This document shows, piece after piece, positions 19,327 to 28,917 of a stretch of DNA of 64,000 nt. This DNA is from an uncultured Alteromonadaceae bacterium (GTDB taxonomy: Bacteria; Pseudomonadota; Gammaproteobacteria; Enterobacterales; Alteromonadaceae): NCBI GenBank assembly GCA_947503265.1, contig CANNDC010000003.1, forward strand, positions 248,001 through 312,000. Reading direction: 5' to 3'. Every line of letters begins with the position of its first letter. Position 1 is the first letter of the stretch. The notes under the pieces are model-generated. The model saw only the letters and a program-made list of their open reading frames with translations, did no database searches and was not told where the DNA came from. Both the position numbers and the translations under genes were made by a program.

Positions 19327-20462
19327 TGATTGCTTTCAACAAACCCCATATGACAGGAAAAGAGTTATCCTACATAGCTGAGAGTCATATTAACAGCAGG
19401 CTGGCAGGTGATGGACCGTATACTGATAAGTGTCACATATGGTTGGAGAACAACACCAAAACAAAAAAAGCTCTTCTCACTCACTCATGCACAGCAGCAC
19501 TAGAAATGGCAGCTATATTGCTCGATATACAACCTGGTGACGAGGTTATAATGCCTTCTTTTACATTTGTCTCCACGGCTAATGCATTCGTTATACGAGG
19601 AGCCAAACCTGTTTTTGTTGATGTTAGAGAAGATACACTCAATATTGATGAAAAACTCATTGAAAAGGCAATTACCGCCAAGACTAAAGCAATAGTGCCT
19701 GTACACTACGCTGGTGTAGCTTGCGAAATGGATACGATAATGAGCATAGCAGAATCACACGGTATAGCTGTCGTGGAAGATGCAGCTCAAGGTATTATGA
19801 GTAAATACAAAAGTAGGGCACTTGGTTCGATAGGTGATATTGGCGCTTACAGTTTTCATGAAACAAAGAACTTAATTTGTGGTGAAGGTGGCGCTTTGCT
19901 AGTTAACAATGAAGAACACAGCCGCAGAGCAGAAATAATAAGAGAGAAAGGGACGGACAGAAGTCAATTCTTTAGAGGTGAGGTAGATAAGTACACTTGG
20001 CAGGAGCCAGGATCATCATTTTTGCCTGGAGAACTTAACGCAGCTTTTCTATGGGCACAGTTTGAAGATGCAAATTCGATAAATGCAGCAAGATTGAAAA
20101 TGTGGGATTTCTATCACACAAGTTTGAAGACGTTAGAAGATACAAGCTTGTTAAAAAGACCTACGATTCCTCAAGATTGTGAGCACAATGCTCATATTTA
20201 CTATATCGTACTTCCAAAACATATCGATAGAAAAAGGGTAATTTCTAAACTCAAGGAGCGAAATATCGCCACAGTATTTCACTACGTTCCGTTGCATTCC
20301 TCTCCTGCTGGAAAGAAATACGGGCGTGTGGTTGGCTCCATGCAAGAAACTGATCTGAACGCCAGTCAACTAATACGCTTACCTTTATGGATTGGTTTGA
20401 CGACTCCGGAACAAGAACTGGTTGTTGAGTGCTTGGAAGATATATTATTAAATAGGCTATAA
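19326..20462 (+). CDS. wecE: dTDP-4-amino-4,6-dideoxygalactose transaminase (WecE/RffA-like, DegT/DnrJ/EryC1 family)
   Basis: WecE converts dTDP-4-keto-6-deoxyglucose to dTDP-Fuc4N using glutamate and PLP. The product (378 aa from the ATG at 19326) closely follows enterobacterial WecE along its length, with HSCTAALEMAA, GDEVIMPSFTFVSTANAF, VPVHYAGVACEMD, VEDAAQG and SFHETKN carrying PLP lysine K181. The start ATG overlaps the preceding TGA. With the GT56 homologue at 13875 it implies a Fuc4N-containing glycan; rmlA/rmlB genes for the precursor are not in the window. A 78-base convergent gap with no clear terminator follows. Confidence 0.87.
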   Translation: MIAFNKPHMTGKELSYIAESHINSRLAGDGPYTDKCHIWLENNTKTKKALLTHSCTAALEMAAILLDIQPGDEVIMPSFTFVSTANAFVIRGAKPVFVDVREDTLNIDEKLIEKAITAKTKAIVPVHYAGVACEMDTIMSIAESHGIAVVEDAAQGIMSKYKSRALGSIGDIGAYSFHETKNLICGEGGALLVNNEEHSRRAEIIREKGTDRSQFFRGEVDKYTWQEPGSSFLPGELNAAFLWAQFEDANSINAARLKMWDFYHTSLKTLEDTSLLKRPTIPQDCEHNAHIYYIVLPKHIDRKRVISKLKERNIATVFHYVPLHSSPAGKKYGRVVGSMQETDLNASQLIRLPLWIGLTTPEQELVVECLEDILLNRL

Positions 20463-20540
20463 TCAACTTCTATATCATGCTAGCGTTTATGTTGTTTAAT
20501 ATTTTATCTTAATTGACTATCTATCGTTCACGGATCATTT

Positions 20541-21458
20541 TTATATTTTTTCTATTGCAAAACTTTGGAATTCGCTCAAATCCATTGTTAGGTATTTAAT
20601 TCTATAATTATAATTTTTACAGAATTCGTGGACAGCTTCTATCACACCATATCTATAATCGTCGACCCAATTTCCTAATATGTAGTCGTGGCCAGCAATA
20701 ATGCCATCTGGTTTAATTTTCTGTGAGTATAGCTCTAACTCCAGCTTAGTCTGCTCATAACTATGAGTCGTATCAATATATACCCAGTCAAAAAAATTAT
20801 CGGGAAATTTTGTAGCAGCTATTTCAGAAAATTCTCGGTGAATTTTTACTTTTCCTTTATTAATTTCTTGAGTAAATTTATCAATAACATTGTTGAACAG
20901 GGATTCGTTGTACCTTTCCGATTCCCAAATATCTACGAGGTGAAGGGATGAAGGATTATTGTTGCGCAAAATACTTTCTGTAAAGTCTCCATTTGCAACA
21001 CCTAACTCTGCTGCAAACCCGTTTTTCGGTAATTTTCTAATTAATTCATCACGATCTGTCAACAGAATGCAATTTGCGATGTGCTTGTATTCTAAAGCTA
21101 CAAGTGGAATTTTCTTATTTTCGTTACTTCTCGCTTGATGTCTAAGCTGAGTTCTTTGGTTTTCAAATGCGGTTGAAAAAGATTGAATTTCTTCCAAATC
21201 TTTGGAATTGACAAAGTTTTTCACACCTATTTCTTTCAAATTAGAAGCAATTTGATCTGCGAACATGCTGCATATAATCACCATATCAAAAGTTAGCGAA
21301 TTTATGATTTTATAATGGTAGGTTGGCAGCCCCAAGATATTTTCGCCAAAGTCTCCAGAACTGCTAACGACAAAGCCAACGACTTCATACTTAAGTAAAA
21401 TGGCCGGCAATTCTTTCAGTGCTTTATTAGATTTTCCGTATATCAATACTTTTTTCAT
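20541..21458 (-). CDS. Two-domain protein: PglD-like Rossmann N-terminus plus class I methyltransferase
   Basis: The 305-residue protein starts with a nucleotide-sugar/CoA-binding-like Rossmann domain (MKKVLIYGKSNKAL; strand IICSMFADQI near 61-70) resembling the N-terminal part of PglD. From about residue 145 it is a Methyltransf_24-type methyltransferase: ELGVANGDFT (151-160), LHLVDIWE, DWVYIDTTHSYEQ and GIIAGHDY. It is the last gene of the minus arm and meets wecE-like tail to tail. The substrate is unknown; the fused domain may recognise the same sugar as other island enzymes carrying it. Confidence 0.72.
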   Translation of the reverse strand: MKKVLIYGKSNKALKELPAILLKYEVVGFVVSSSGDFGENILGLPTYHYKIINSLTFDMVIICSMFADQIASNLKEIGVKNFVNSKDLEEIQSFSTAFENQRTQLRHQARSNENKKIPLVALEYKHIANCILLTDRDELIRKLPKNGFAAELGVANGDFTESILRNNNPSSLHLVDIWESERYNESLFNNVIDKFTQEINKGKVKIHREFSEIAATKFPDNFFDWVYIDTTHSYEQTKLELELYSQKIKPDGIIAGHDYILGNWVDDYRYGVIEAVHEFCKNYNYRIKYLTMDLSEFQSFAIEKI

Positions 21459-21501
21459 TGTAATTATCTTTCCCTCAAAATCTGGAAACTAATGACTTTA
21501 A

Positions 21502-23175
21502 TTACCTGTTTTCAGATATCATTCTTAAATAACATTCGGTCGTCGCTACCCGAAATATATTGGTAATATAATTTTTCTTGATAGAGTTTAAATGAGGATT
21601 CAGATATGTCTCAGTAGCATCGATTCCGTCAACTTTGCCACTTTCAGAGCCCTCAAAATTTAGTAGGTTTTGAAGTCTTGTAAGAATATCAGGCCTCCTA
21701 ATTGCTCCTGCGTAATTTATATAACTGCGAATGACATTTTTACTGTTGATTAGCGGACTCTTGTCACCCTTCAGTGTTAGACGTGTTTTCTGCCACGGAA
21801 TGTCTTCAAAATAATTAGGGAAAAACTTAAGTAACATTGCCGAATACAACTTGTTACCCATCCTGAATTCATCCGGTAATGAGTACATCAATTCAATAAT
21901 TTTGTTGTCAAAAAATGGTTTTCTCTGTTCGACGTGAGTTAATCCACAAATGGTGCCCATATTGGTGAACTTTCTGACCTTATTAATCAAAAGGTGTGGT
22001 TCACACTTTTCTATTTTGTAATATTCAACATTGTATTCAAGTAATTCAGCAAACTTGCCATAAATATTCTGCAAATTTTTCTTACTTGCTGCCTTATCTG
22101 CAGGAAGGAATTCTAACCAACCTCCACCACATATTACGTCAGCGGCATAACCATTCATGTTTACATTTACGTAGGTGCTAATGTCCTCCAAAAACTCGCT
22201 ACCATGCATATGCATCATATCGAGCATCCCATCAGAGTCGTTGACTTTGGACATTCTTGGTTCAAACCAGTCAAATTCGGAAAAATTATATATTCGATGA
22301 TTCCAGCTAGTTCTTTTCGCTACCAATTTCGCTATTTCTATATCATCACATCCCTCTACCCCAAAAGTGAATGTCTGTCCAGTGTACTCGGGATACAACT
22401 GTTGGACTGCCGCGAAAATTGCTCTGCTGTCTAATCCACCGCTTAATGCGATACCCATTTTATCGGATGGTTCGAATCGTTTTTCAATCGCTTTTAAAAA
22501 GTGATGACCGAACTCATCCACAGCATCGCAAAAAGACATACTGGTGGGCTTAATTTGATGCCATCCCCAATATTGTCTACTATCAAAAGTCATTGATCGT
22601 AGATCACACTCCAATATTGTTGCAGGTTCTATAAGTTTAATGTCTGTGAACCAAGTTCTATCACCAATTATATACCCAAGCTCCTGAAACGATTCGTAAG
22701 CCAATTTATCTAGATTTCTTCCAATAAAACTCAGGGCAAGTAAGCCTTTTACTTCTGAGCTCCATGCCAAGCGACCATCCTTGTTGTATACGTACAACAA
22801 CCTCATGCCATATCTATCGGAAATCAGAAATAATTTTTCGATAGTCGAATCATAGAGCATTGCATTAAAGTAACCATCCAATTCACTTAATCGCGCATCT
22901 AATTGACCACTTTCGTACCAATGGTACAACAATTCTTCAAACACCGAACTCGGATAGTCGTATTGCTCACCCTCGATACATATATATACTCCAGCTTTAA
23001 AAAAAATGTCCCGATGCGTTTTGAAGTTTGGAAGGTGAATGTGTGAGAATTGAACAAAGTTATCGGAAACATGCTCATCTAGTATAAATCTGTCCTTGTG
23101 ATTCAATTCTGCTGCCATCTCTTGTACTTCGGCGTCAGAGGGATGGCGTTTGACGTATCCAAATATTCCAGGCAT
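21502..23175 (-). CDS. Asparagine synthetase-like amidotransferase lacking the N-terminal cysteine
   Basis: Glutamine-dependent asparagine synthetases have a class II amidotransferase domain (nucleophile Cys just after the initiator Met) and an ATP-pyrophosphatase synthetase domain. This 557-residue protein keeps the fold cues of both, including the PP-loop SGGLDS at 245-250, but begins MPGIFG where active enzymes have MCGIFG. Glutamine hydrolysis is therefore unlikely, and it may use free ammonia or an amine as beta-lactam synthetase relatives do. The start is well supported by GGAGAG four bases before the ATG. It lies between a glycosyltransferase and a methyltransferase, suggesting amidation of a sugar-acid or acyl group. 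Confidence 0.75.
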   Translation of the reverse strand: MPGIFGYVKRHPSDAEVQEMAAELNHKDRFILDEHVSDNFVQFSHIHLPNFKTHRDIFFKAGVYICIEGEQYDYPSSVFEELLYHWYESGQLDARLSELDGYFNAMLYDSTIEKLFLISDRYGMRLLYVYNKDGRLAWSSEVKGLLALSFIGRNLDKLAYESFQELGYIIGDRTWFTDIKLIEPATILECDLRSMTFDSRQYWGWHQIKPTSMSFCDAVDEFGHHFLKAIEKRFEPSDKMGIALSGGLDSRAIFAAVQQLYPEYTGQTFTFGVEGCDDIEIAKLVAKRTSWNHRIYNFSEFDWFEPRMSKVNDSDGMLDMMHMHGSEFLEDISTYVNVNMNGYAADVICGGGWLEFLPADKAASKKNLQNIYGKFAELLEYNVEYYKIEKCEPHLLINKVRKFTNMGTICGLTHVEQRKPFFDNKIIELMYSLPDEFRMGNKLYSAMLLKFFPNYFEDIPWQKTRLTLKGDKSPLINSKNVIRSYINYAGAIRRPDILTRLQNLLNFEGSESGKVDGIDATETYLNPHLNSIKKNYITNIFRVATTECYLRMISENR

Positions 23176-23194
23176 TTATCTCTCCAAAAACTAC

Positions 23195-24334
23195 TTAACC
23201 ATTCATTATCGCCAACGGCTCTTTAACGAGACGCTCCCACGAAAATGACTCAATCGCCAATTTTCTGTTATCGGCATAGTAGTTTTTTTCTTGAAAGCCT
23301 CTAACACCTTGCCAAACACTTGATAAATCAATCTCTGTTTCGTTATTTTCTATGCAAAAAACACCTTTAAAATCATAGTCCAATAAAGAATCTTTGTGAC
23401 CAATAAGAATCGGCATTCCTCTAGTCAGATATTCTCTATTCTTTAATGTTTCTGCGTAGTTCAGATTTAAGCGATACAGGGCCAAAGACCCTACTGCCAA
23501 ATGACATTGATTATAAATTTCATCAAGCTTTTTACCTGTTAGGCTACCGTGAAAGAACACATGTTCGTTAACATCCAATTTATCACAAAGATCAACGAGC
23601 TTATTATAAGCTCCCCCAGTACCAACTATATTAAGCTCAGCTTTTACTCCATCTGCTAAATATTTTTGCGAGGCAATTGCACTAATAACTCGATCAAAGC
23701 CGTGCCAATTGGATAACCAGCCTACTCCGATCATGCTAAAACGATCACGTGACCGTTTATCTTGGGTCAATGAAATATCTAGTGGATCGACGCCATTATG
23801 AATTCTGTACAAAGGGGCGCCAAGGTATGTATCCATACTTTGAGGCTTAGTTGGGCTAAAATACGCGCAAACATTTCCCTTGAGGTTTTGTTTGTATAAA
23901 TTGTCTAATTTGAGCACCCTTGCTGATAACTCTTTCTCATAAGGAATAGTTGGTACTTCCAAGAATACGCATTTATTCGGTTTTTCTAAGCTTGCAACAA
24001 AATCTACTAATGTAGAGTTAACCATGGGTGTGAATCGGACGTAATATGCGTCATCAGGGGTTTGAGATAGGAGCGAACCAGATAGATGTTGAAAAAACTC
24101 GCCTACAGGAACTTGTTCTTTTAACGTCTTTTTATTAATTAACTTTCCATTTGAAAAAGTTAATGCAACTAATGTCGACCCATCTAGGCATATTAAGCAG
24201 GCAAGACAATTATGCAGACTAAAGGCTCGGGATTGACCGCAGACCTTATTCTTAATTCCCAAAGTGCTTTGAGTTTTCAAATTCACATAACATATTAGAT
24301 TGATTTTTTTAAACCGGTTTTTACTGTTAACCAT
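23195..24334 (-). CDS. Glycosyltransferase (GT4-like, GT-B fold)
   Basis: The 379-residue protein has a GT-B C-terminal half: IGVGWLSNWHGFDRVISAI near 215-233, LNIVGTGGAYNKL near 255, VFFHGSLTGKKLDEIYNQCHLAVGSLA over about 277-303 and an acidic AETLKNREYLTRGMPIL segment that stands in for the EX7E motif. The N-terminal half is more divergent. It overlaps the upstream glycosyltransferase by 8 bases. Donor and acceptor cannot be deduced. Confidence 0.7.
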   Translation of the reverse strand: MVNSKNRFKKINLICYVNLKTQSTLGIKNKVCGQSRAFSLHNCLACLICLDGSTLVALTFSNGKLINKKTLKEQVPVGEFFQHLSGSLLSQTPDDAYYVRFTPMVNSTLVDFVASLEKPNKCVFLEVPTIPYEKELSARVLKLDNLYKQNLKGNVCAYFSPTKPQSMDTYLGAPLYRIHNGVDPLDISLTQDKRSRDRFSMIGVGWLSNWHGFDRVISAIASQKYLADGVKAELNIVGTGGAYNKLVDLCDKLDVNEHVFFHGSLTGKKLDEIYNQCHLAVGSLALYRLNLNYAETLKNREYLTRGMPILIGHKDSLLDYDFKGVFCIENNETEIDLSSVWQGVRGFQEKNYYADNRKLAIESFSWERLVKEPLAIMNG

Positions 24335-25550
24335 CAGAAGTTCTTTCTGTAAGTCGTCGGTAATGGACGACTGTTTTGTTAATGAACAAGTTGTCAGAGA
24401 ATTTATCTAACACACTTTCTCGACATGCATGAGACAATTTACTTGTTGATTTGGTTAATATTTCTGTCACCTTTCTTACCAAAGACTGCCAATCTCCCGT
24501 TGTAACCAATTCACCGGTTTTACCGTTTTCAACCATTTCAGGAATACCACCGGTAGCATATCCATATACAGGTGTGCCCGCCGCCAATGATTCCAAAACG
24601 ACTAGCGGCAAATTGTCAGCCTTACTACAATTAATAAAGATATCGGCAGCGTTATAGCAAACATTTAGCTTCTCGGCAGAATCTACAAATCCAGTAAACA
24701 CGCAAGGGATGTTTTCAAAATAGGATTTCTGTGAATCTTTAATTCGACCTACCACCAAAACTTGAAATTTCCCGTTTAAAGAATTCAACACATTAAGTGC
24801 ATCATCCACTCCTTTAAATGGACTGTTAACCTCAAATGCTAGCAGTAATATGGTGAATTTTCCTTGTTCCAAAGCCAAATCTCGTTTTGCAGAATCTTTG
24901 TCGATCGGATGAAAAACATCAGTATCTACGCTGTTTGGAATAACACTTATGCTTTCTTGTTTGATCCCCGCTGATATTGCTTCTTCCATAAGAAAGCGGG
25001 AGGGAGAGATAAAGTTTACTGGCTTTTTTAGTATCCACTTCTTCAGTTTTCGATTGGCTCTGGTGAAATCAAAACCCCCTTTGAGAGGCCAGCGATCACC
25101 TTGTGGACACTTCCCACATTGCATTTTGAACTTTTCACAACCCATTGGGTAAACGCAGCCTCCAGTAAATGGAGAGAAATCGTGTAACGTCCAAACTACG
25201 GGCACATATTCAGACAAAGCACCAACAGTGTATGGTGAAATTGCAGTTGTTGTGTCATGAATATGCACAAGATCAATTTTTAATCTCAGGATTTCCGATT
25301 TCAAATGGAAGTACTCCCAAGGAACAAGTTCTTGTAACCCTAACTTTCTGGTGCGGTGATTTAGCCACTTGACGGTATTTTCTGATTCACCATAAATACT
25401 GCTTTCGTTTTCTGCGTAGCCAAATTCTTTATCTCTTCTGAAATGATGACAAAAATGACCTTCAGATCTCAGTAATTTGGCTAATTTTGATGCAACTAGA
25501 CTACCACCGCCGCCCAGTTTTGATGCTTTTGAGATGATAGCAATACGCAT
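24327..25550 (-). CDS. Glycosyltransferase family 4 with Cys-rich insert (WcaC-like)
   Basis: The 407-residue protein opens with the GT4 segment ISKASKLGGGGSLVASKLA, contains HDTTTAISP and WTLHDFSPFTGG, a cysteine cluster (C at about 130-147, pattern CVYPMGC...CGKCPQ) typical of a WcaC-related GT4 subgroup, and the C-terminal EX7E-type VVLESLAAGTPVYGYATGGIPE near 330. It starts at the stop of the HAD protein (TAATG overlap). Likely retaining transferase adding a sugar during glycan assembly; donor not known. Confidence 0.82.
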   Translation of the reverse strand: MRIAIISKASKLGGGGSLVASKLAKLLRSEGHFCHHFRRDKEFGYAENESSIYGESENTVKWLNHRTRKLGLQELVPWEYFHLKSEILRLKIDLVHIHDTTTAISPYTVGALSEYVPVVWTLHDFSPFTGGCVYPMGCEKFKMQCGKCPQGDRWPLKGGFDFTRANRKLKKWILKKPVNFISPSRFLMEEAISAGIKQESISVIPNSVDTDVFHPIDKDSAKRDLALEQGKFTILLLAFEVNSPFKGVDDALNVLNSLNGKFQVLVVGRIKDSQKSYFENIPCVFTGFVDSAEKLNVCYNAADIFINCSKADNLPLVVLESLAAGTPVYGYATGGIPEMVENGKTGELVTTGDWQSLVRKVTEILTKSTSKLSHACRESVLDKFSDNLFINKTVVHYRRLTERTSDG

Positions 25551-27835
25551 TACAAGCTCAATATTTCAATAGGATCAGAGTTAATTGCCATCGACTGCTC
25601 AACAATATTCTTGGTAATTTCCTCTTTGAAAGCGAGTGATGAAATGACTACCTTAGACACCCCATCAGACAATGCTTGATTGAGCGATAAAACGCGGTAA
25701 CCATTCAATTGGTATTCACCGGATATTTCGGCCTTGCGATCGATTAGGTTGTCGATTTCTACATTATGACTATTCAGGTGGGGTAGCAAAAGTGTAAAAA
25801 AGTCGCCGGCACCATAGATCGAGAAACGTTTCCAACCTTTATCCACAATGACATTTAATAATTCCAGCACATTTCGTCCAGTATCAAGGGACAAAAAACC
25901 AGTCTGTTCAAACAGAAAGTCCTCGCTGATCACGCTCAGTGCAGCTTGTGGCCAATGAATTTCTTTAACTAACCATCTCGGATGTTTTTTCATTTGAAGA
26001 TAAAAAGAATCAACACCAATAGAATGAATTTTGTCTAGTTGCTCTTCATCTACTACCGGATAAATTTTGTCTGAACCGAAATTGTCTTGATGACATACTT
26101 GAGTAAACAAATTAGCTTCCATATGAGTGGGTAATTGAACATATCGATTGACAATACCGATGGCGGTTTCTGGCGCTACCGAGTCAAATCCCAACGAGTG
26201 GAAATATTTTATGTAAGCCATTAATCCTTGATAAAAACTATTCACGAACACCGAGTTTTGCTCAAGATTTTTATCTACAATAACTGAACCATCACTTCGA
26301 TAACCAATTGTAGAGCCACAGTTTCCAACTAAAAATGCCTCAATACACTCGGGAGACCGCATTAGAAGTTGCCTCAAATTACTTTTGTCATTTCCCGAAT
26401 TGATAAAACTGGAGTAATAGGTTTTTGGTGTATTGTTGTAAACTCGTGTAGTCGAGAAAAACAATAGGTTCTGCGCAGAAGGTTGCTGGAATATTGATTC
26501 CAATTGACTTTGTGCAGTGCCTCCGCTACCAAGATCAACAGTCACACACTTGGAATATTCTACTTGCACATGTCGATGATAATATGCAAAAAATAATTCT
26601 CGCTGATGCGCTATATAGTTTTTAACGCTTTCTAGATTGTTTTGGGCTTTCTCACTAAGCAATTTGAGAAGGTTATCTCGACCAATAAACACGCCGTCGG
26701 AATGCCTGAGTAATTGCTCCTTGTGACAGTCAAAAAGTTGGTCTTTTTCTATATAAAAATCACGATAGAAATCGGCAACCGTATAGCCTTTAATTGGACA
26801 CAATATAGTTAATAGTTTCTCAAACCAATCTGGCGAATCAGTATCAATAGACGGCCAAAAAGTAGACTTTCTGGAGACATGAATTTTCTTAACTTCAATG
26901 CCTTTAATTGACCTCTGTTCTAGCCGCAATTTGATCAGAGGAAGGTAAACTTCAGCCTCTCTCATGACACATAAAATCGTTTTTCGTCTAGCCGTGATGG
27001 TTTGATTAATTACCCAATCAGCGAAACTAACCAGTATTGGCCCCCAAACTACCGAACCTATTTCATAGCTAGCAGCATCGACGGTGTTTGGTTTAGCCAT
27101 TGCAGCTAGTCGTCTGGCGGTATTCGATTCAACCTCCACACCAAAAACAAGATGCTCCATATCTAGTATTCTATTGAAATCTAATTTAGGAGCGAAGTGT
27201 ATGGCTGAAATTTTCAAGTTTGTTGGAGATACAACATCCGATCTCAAGTTATCACCAACGTGCAACCACTTGTTAACCTCTATACCAAGCTTTTCGCCAA
27301 GCAAACGAAACAATGTCCCACTACTTTTGTTTTCTTTAAATTCCGAAGAGACATATAAAGGTAATGACAACAAGGTTTCGGAACCACTGAGAAAGGTTTC
27401 TCTTATTTGCTCCCGACTGAGGTACATATCCGATATGAGTATGACGGTTTTACTCATTTGTAAAAGCTCGTCAATTAAAACGATAAAATCATCTAAAACG
27501 AACGAAAATTTTGCTTCAGTAGCTAATTCTAGTGCCATTAATTCTGCATTGTCAGCTAAATGCTTAGGGGTAAACTCGTAAATTTCATGCAATGACACTT
27601 CACCAGAAGGATGATTTAGTTTCGCTTTCTTTTCAGCGAATTGCCTCAATTCTCTGAACTCCGCTGCATTGTGAAACTGATGAAATAAATCAGGAGAAGC
27701 ATCATGCATCTTTTGGAATACATCTATTGGTTTTGATAGTTTTCGGAACACTATGGTATCAAACACGTCAAACGAGACAGTTTGAATGTCGTGTTGTTCA
27801 ATATAGTCCCTAATCTCACTAAAAAGTTGTGACAT
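25550..27835 (-). CDS. Large HAD-superfamily protein with C-terminal PglD-like Rossmann domain
   Basis: The ATG at 27835 (MSQLFSEIRD), 1 base after the upstream gene, is preferred over an in-frame GTG 18 bases earlier. The 761-residue protein has an N-terminal HAD phosphatase-like domain with the DVFDT motif I at D23-T27, motif II around VILISDMYLS and motif IV HVGDNLRSDV. A central part of unknown fold follows (FFAYYHRHVQVEYSKCVTVDLGSGGTAQ region). The last ~110 residues (FSIYGAGDFFTLLLPHL; VVISSLAF) look like a PglD-type Rossmann domain. Such COG5610-like proteins recur in surface polysaccharide clusters. It may dephosphorylate a sugar or polyol phosphate; substrate unknown. Confidence 0.65.
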   Translation of the reverse strand: MSQLFSEIRDYIEQHDIQTVSFDVFDTIVFRKLSKPIDVFQKMHDASPDLFHQFHNAAEFRELRQFAEKKAKLNHPSGEVSLHEIYEFTPKHLADNAELMALELATEAKFSFVLDDFIVLIDELLQMSKTVILISDMYLSREQIRETFLSGSETLLSLPLYVSSEFKENKSSGTLFRLLGEKLGIEVNKWLHVGDNLRSDVVSPTNLKISAIHFAPKLDFNRILDMEHLVFGVEVESNTARRLAAMAKPNTVDAASYEIGSVVWGPILVSFADWVINQTITARRKTILCVMREAEVYLPLIKLRLEQRSIKGIEVKKIHVSRKSTFWPSIDTDSPDWFEKLLTILCPIKGYTVADFYRDFYIEKDQLFDCHKEQLLRHSDGVFIGRDNLLKLLSEKAQNNLESVKNYIAHQRELFFAYYHRHVQVEYSKCVTVDLGSGGTAQSQLESIFQQPSAQNLLFFSTTRVYNNTPKTYYSSFINSGNDKSNLRQLLMRSPECIEAFLVGNCGSTIGYRSDGSVIVDKNLEQNSVFVNSFYQGLMAYIKYFHSLGFDSVAPETAIGIVNRYVQLPTHMEANLFTQVCHQDNFGSDKIYPVVDEEQLDKIHSIGVDSFYLQMKKHPRWLVKEIHWPQAALSVISEDFLFEQTGFLSLDTGRNVLELLNVIVDKGWKRFSIYGAGDFFTLLLPHLNSHNVEIDNLIDRKAEISGEYQLNGYRVLSLNQALSDGVSKVVISSLAFKEEITKNIVEQSMAINSDPIEILSL

Positions 27836-27836
27836 A

Positions 27837-28913
27837 CTAACTAGACCTAACACCCAAGATTATTTGCATTGCCACGTTCGAATCAATAATCGTCGGGTTA
27901 TCTACTGCACCATCCCAAGTTTTAACCGGCGTTCGCCAATCTCCATAATGTTCTTCAAGAAAAATTTCTGGAAAATCCGGCACTAGCATTTCACCAGCAG
28001 TGGTGTCTTGCATCGAATAAGGAATAAAGCCTTTAGTGCTGATGACATTTGCTGCAGGTTCATACCAGTAGGTTTTATCTCCTCGAACGTAATGCATAAT
28101 GAAATCAAACATAACGCCGTCTTTATAGAGTTGAACTGAGCCAACAACCCTGCCCTGACTAAATTTTGCTTTGGGTGCTTGTTGCCAATTCTTTCCAAAC
28201 CTAGCTTGCAGAAACGACTCGGTGTTAGCAGGAGAATAATACCTCACACTGCCAGCGTGATGCTTTTCAACTGGAAATAAAGCTTTGTCAAACCAGTGCT
28301 CGCAATTTAAATCAAGCCAACCAAACCCATGCTGACTTTCTACATATAAAAAGAAATTGACCCTCCAATTTTGTGTAATCAAAGTTATACTTTTTATCTT
28401 ATCGTCGGTTTGATTCACAAATAGGTCACCCAAGTGCTCTATCGCTGCACAAATATCTGATGCAGATATACCGGTATTAGGGTTTATCACAAAACCAAGA
28501 GTATCTGTTTCAGGAAATAACACATGATCACGATACAGATTAAGCAGAGTACCGCCAATGACACAATGGTCGAGCCGTATTTGTTCGAATGAATGGGTGA
28601 TGGAATCGATCAGCGATAGACCTTGTTGCAATTCAGCCGTTTGTCGCACACCTAGGTGGTGAACCCGACATTCGTACCCTAGTCTTCGATACTCAGGTTC
28701 GAGTTCTAAGGTTTTTTGAATATCATTTTCAAAAACAGCAAAGTCCAAATCTTTGTCCCAAGGCAGAAAGTCCTTATCTCTTACAATGCCGAGTAAAGAA
28801 CCACCGATCAGGACAGCTTCGATATCTTGCTGATTTGATACGTCTAAGACTTCGCGACAGATTTCATGGACATTGGCATAATCTGAATAGATTTTATTGA
28901 GTTGGTAATTCAT
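27837..28913 (-). CDS. LicD-like nucleotidyltransferase-fold protein with a second, degenerate copy
   Basis: LicD proteins transfer phosphocholine or other phospho-alcohols from CDP-activated donors to glycans. The N-terminal part has the classical GGSLLGIVRDKDFLPWDKDLDFAV signature (about residues 37-60). A second similar stretch, GGTLLNLYRDHVLFPETDTL, begins near residue 120, where the DxD acids are partly replaced. The C-terminus carries EEHYGDWRTPVKTWDG, shared with the neighbouring LicD protein. The only ATG (28913) lacks a clear ribosome binding site; TTG at 28937 is an alternative that would overlap the tagD-like gene. Probably acts with the adjacent cytidylyltransferase. Confidence 0.68.
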   Translation of the reverse strand: MNYQLNKIYSDYANVHEICREVLDVSNQQDIEAVLIGGSLLGIVRDKDFLPWDKDLDFAVFENDIQKTLELEPEYRRLGYECRVHHLGVRQTAELQQGLSLIDSITHSFEQIRLDHCVIGGTLLNLYRDHVLFPETDTLGFVINPNTGISASDICAAIEHLGDLFVNQTDDKIKSITLITQNWRVNFFLYVESQHGFGWLDLNCEHWFDKALFPVEKHHAGSVRYYSPANTESFLQARFGKNWQQAPKAKFSQGRVVGSVQLYKDGVMFDFIMHYVRGDKTYWYEPAANVISTKGFIPYSMQDTTAGEMLVPDFPEIFLEEHYGDWRTPVKTWDGAVDNPTIIDSNVAMQIILGVRSS

Positions 28914-28917
28914 CGAC

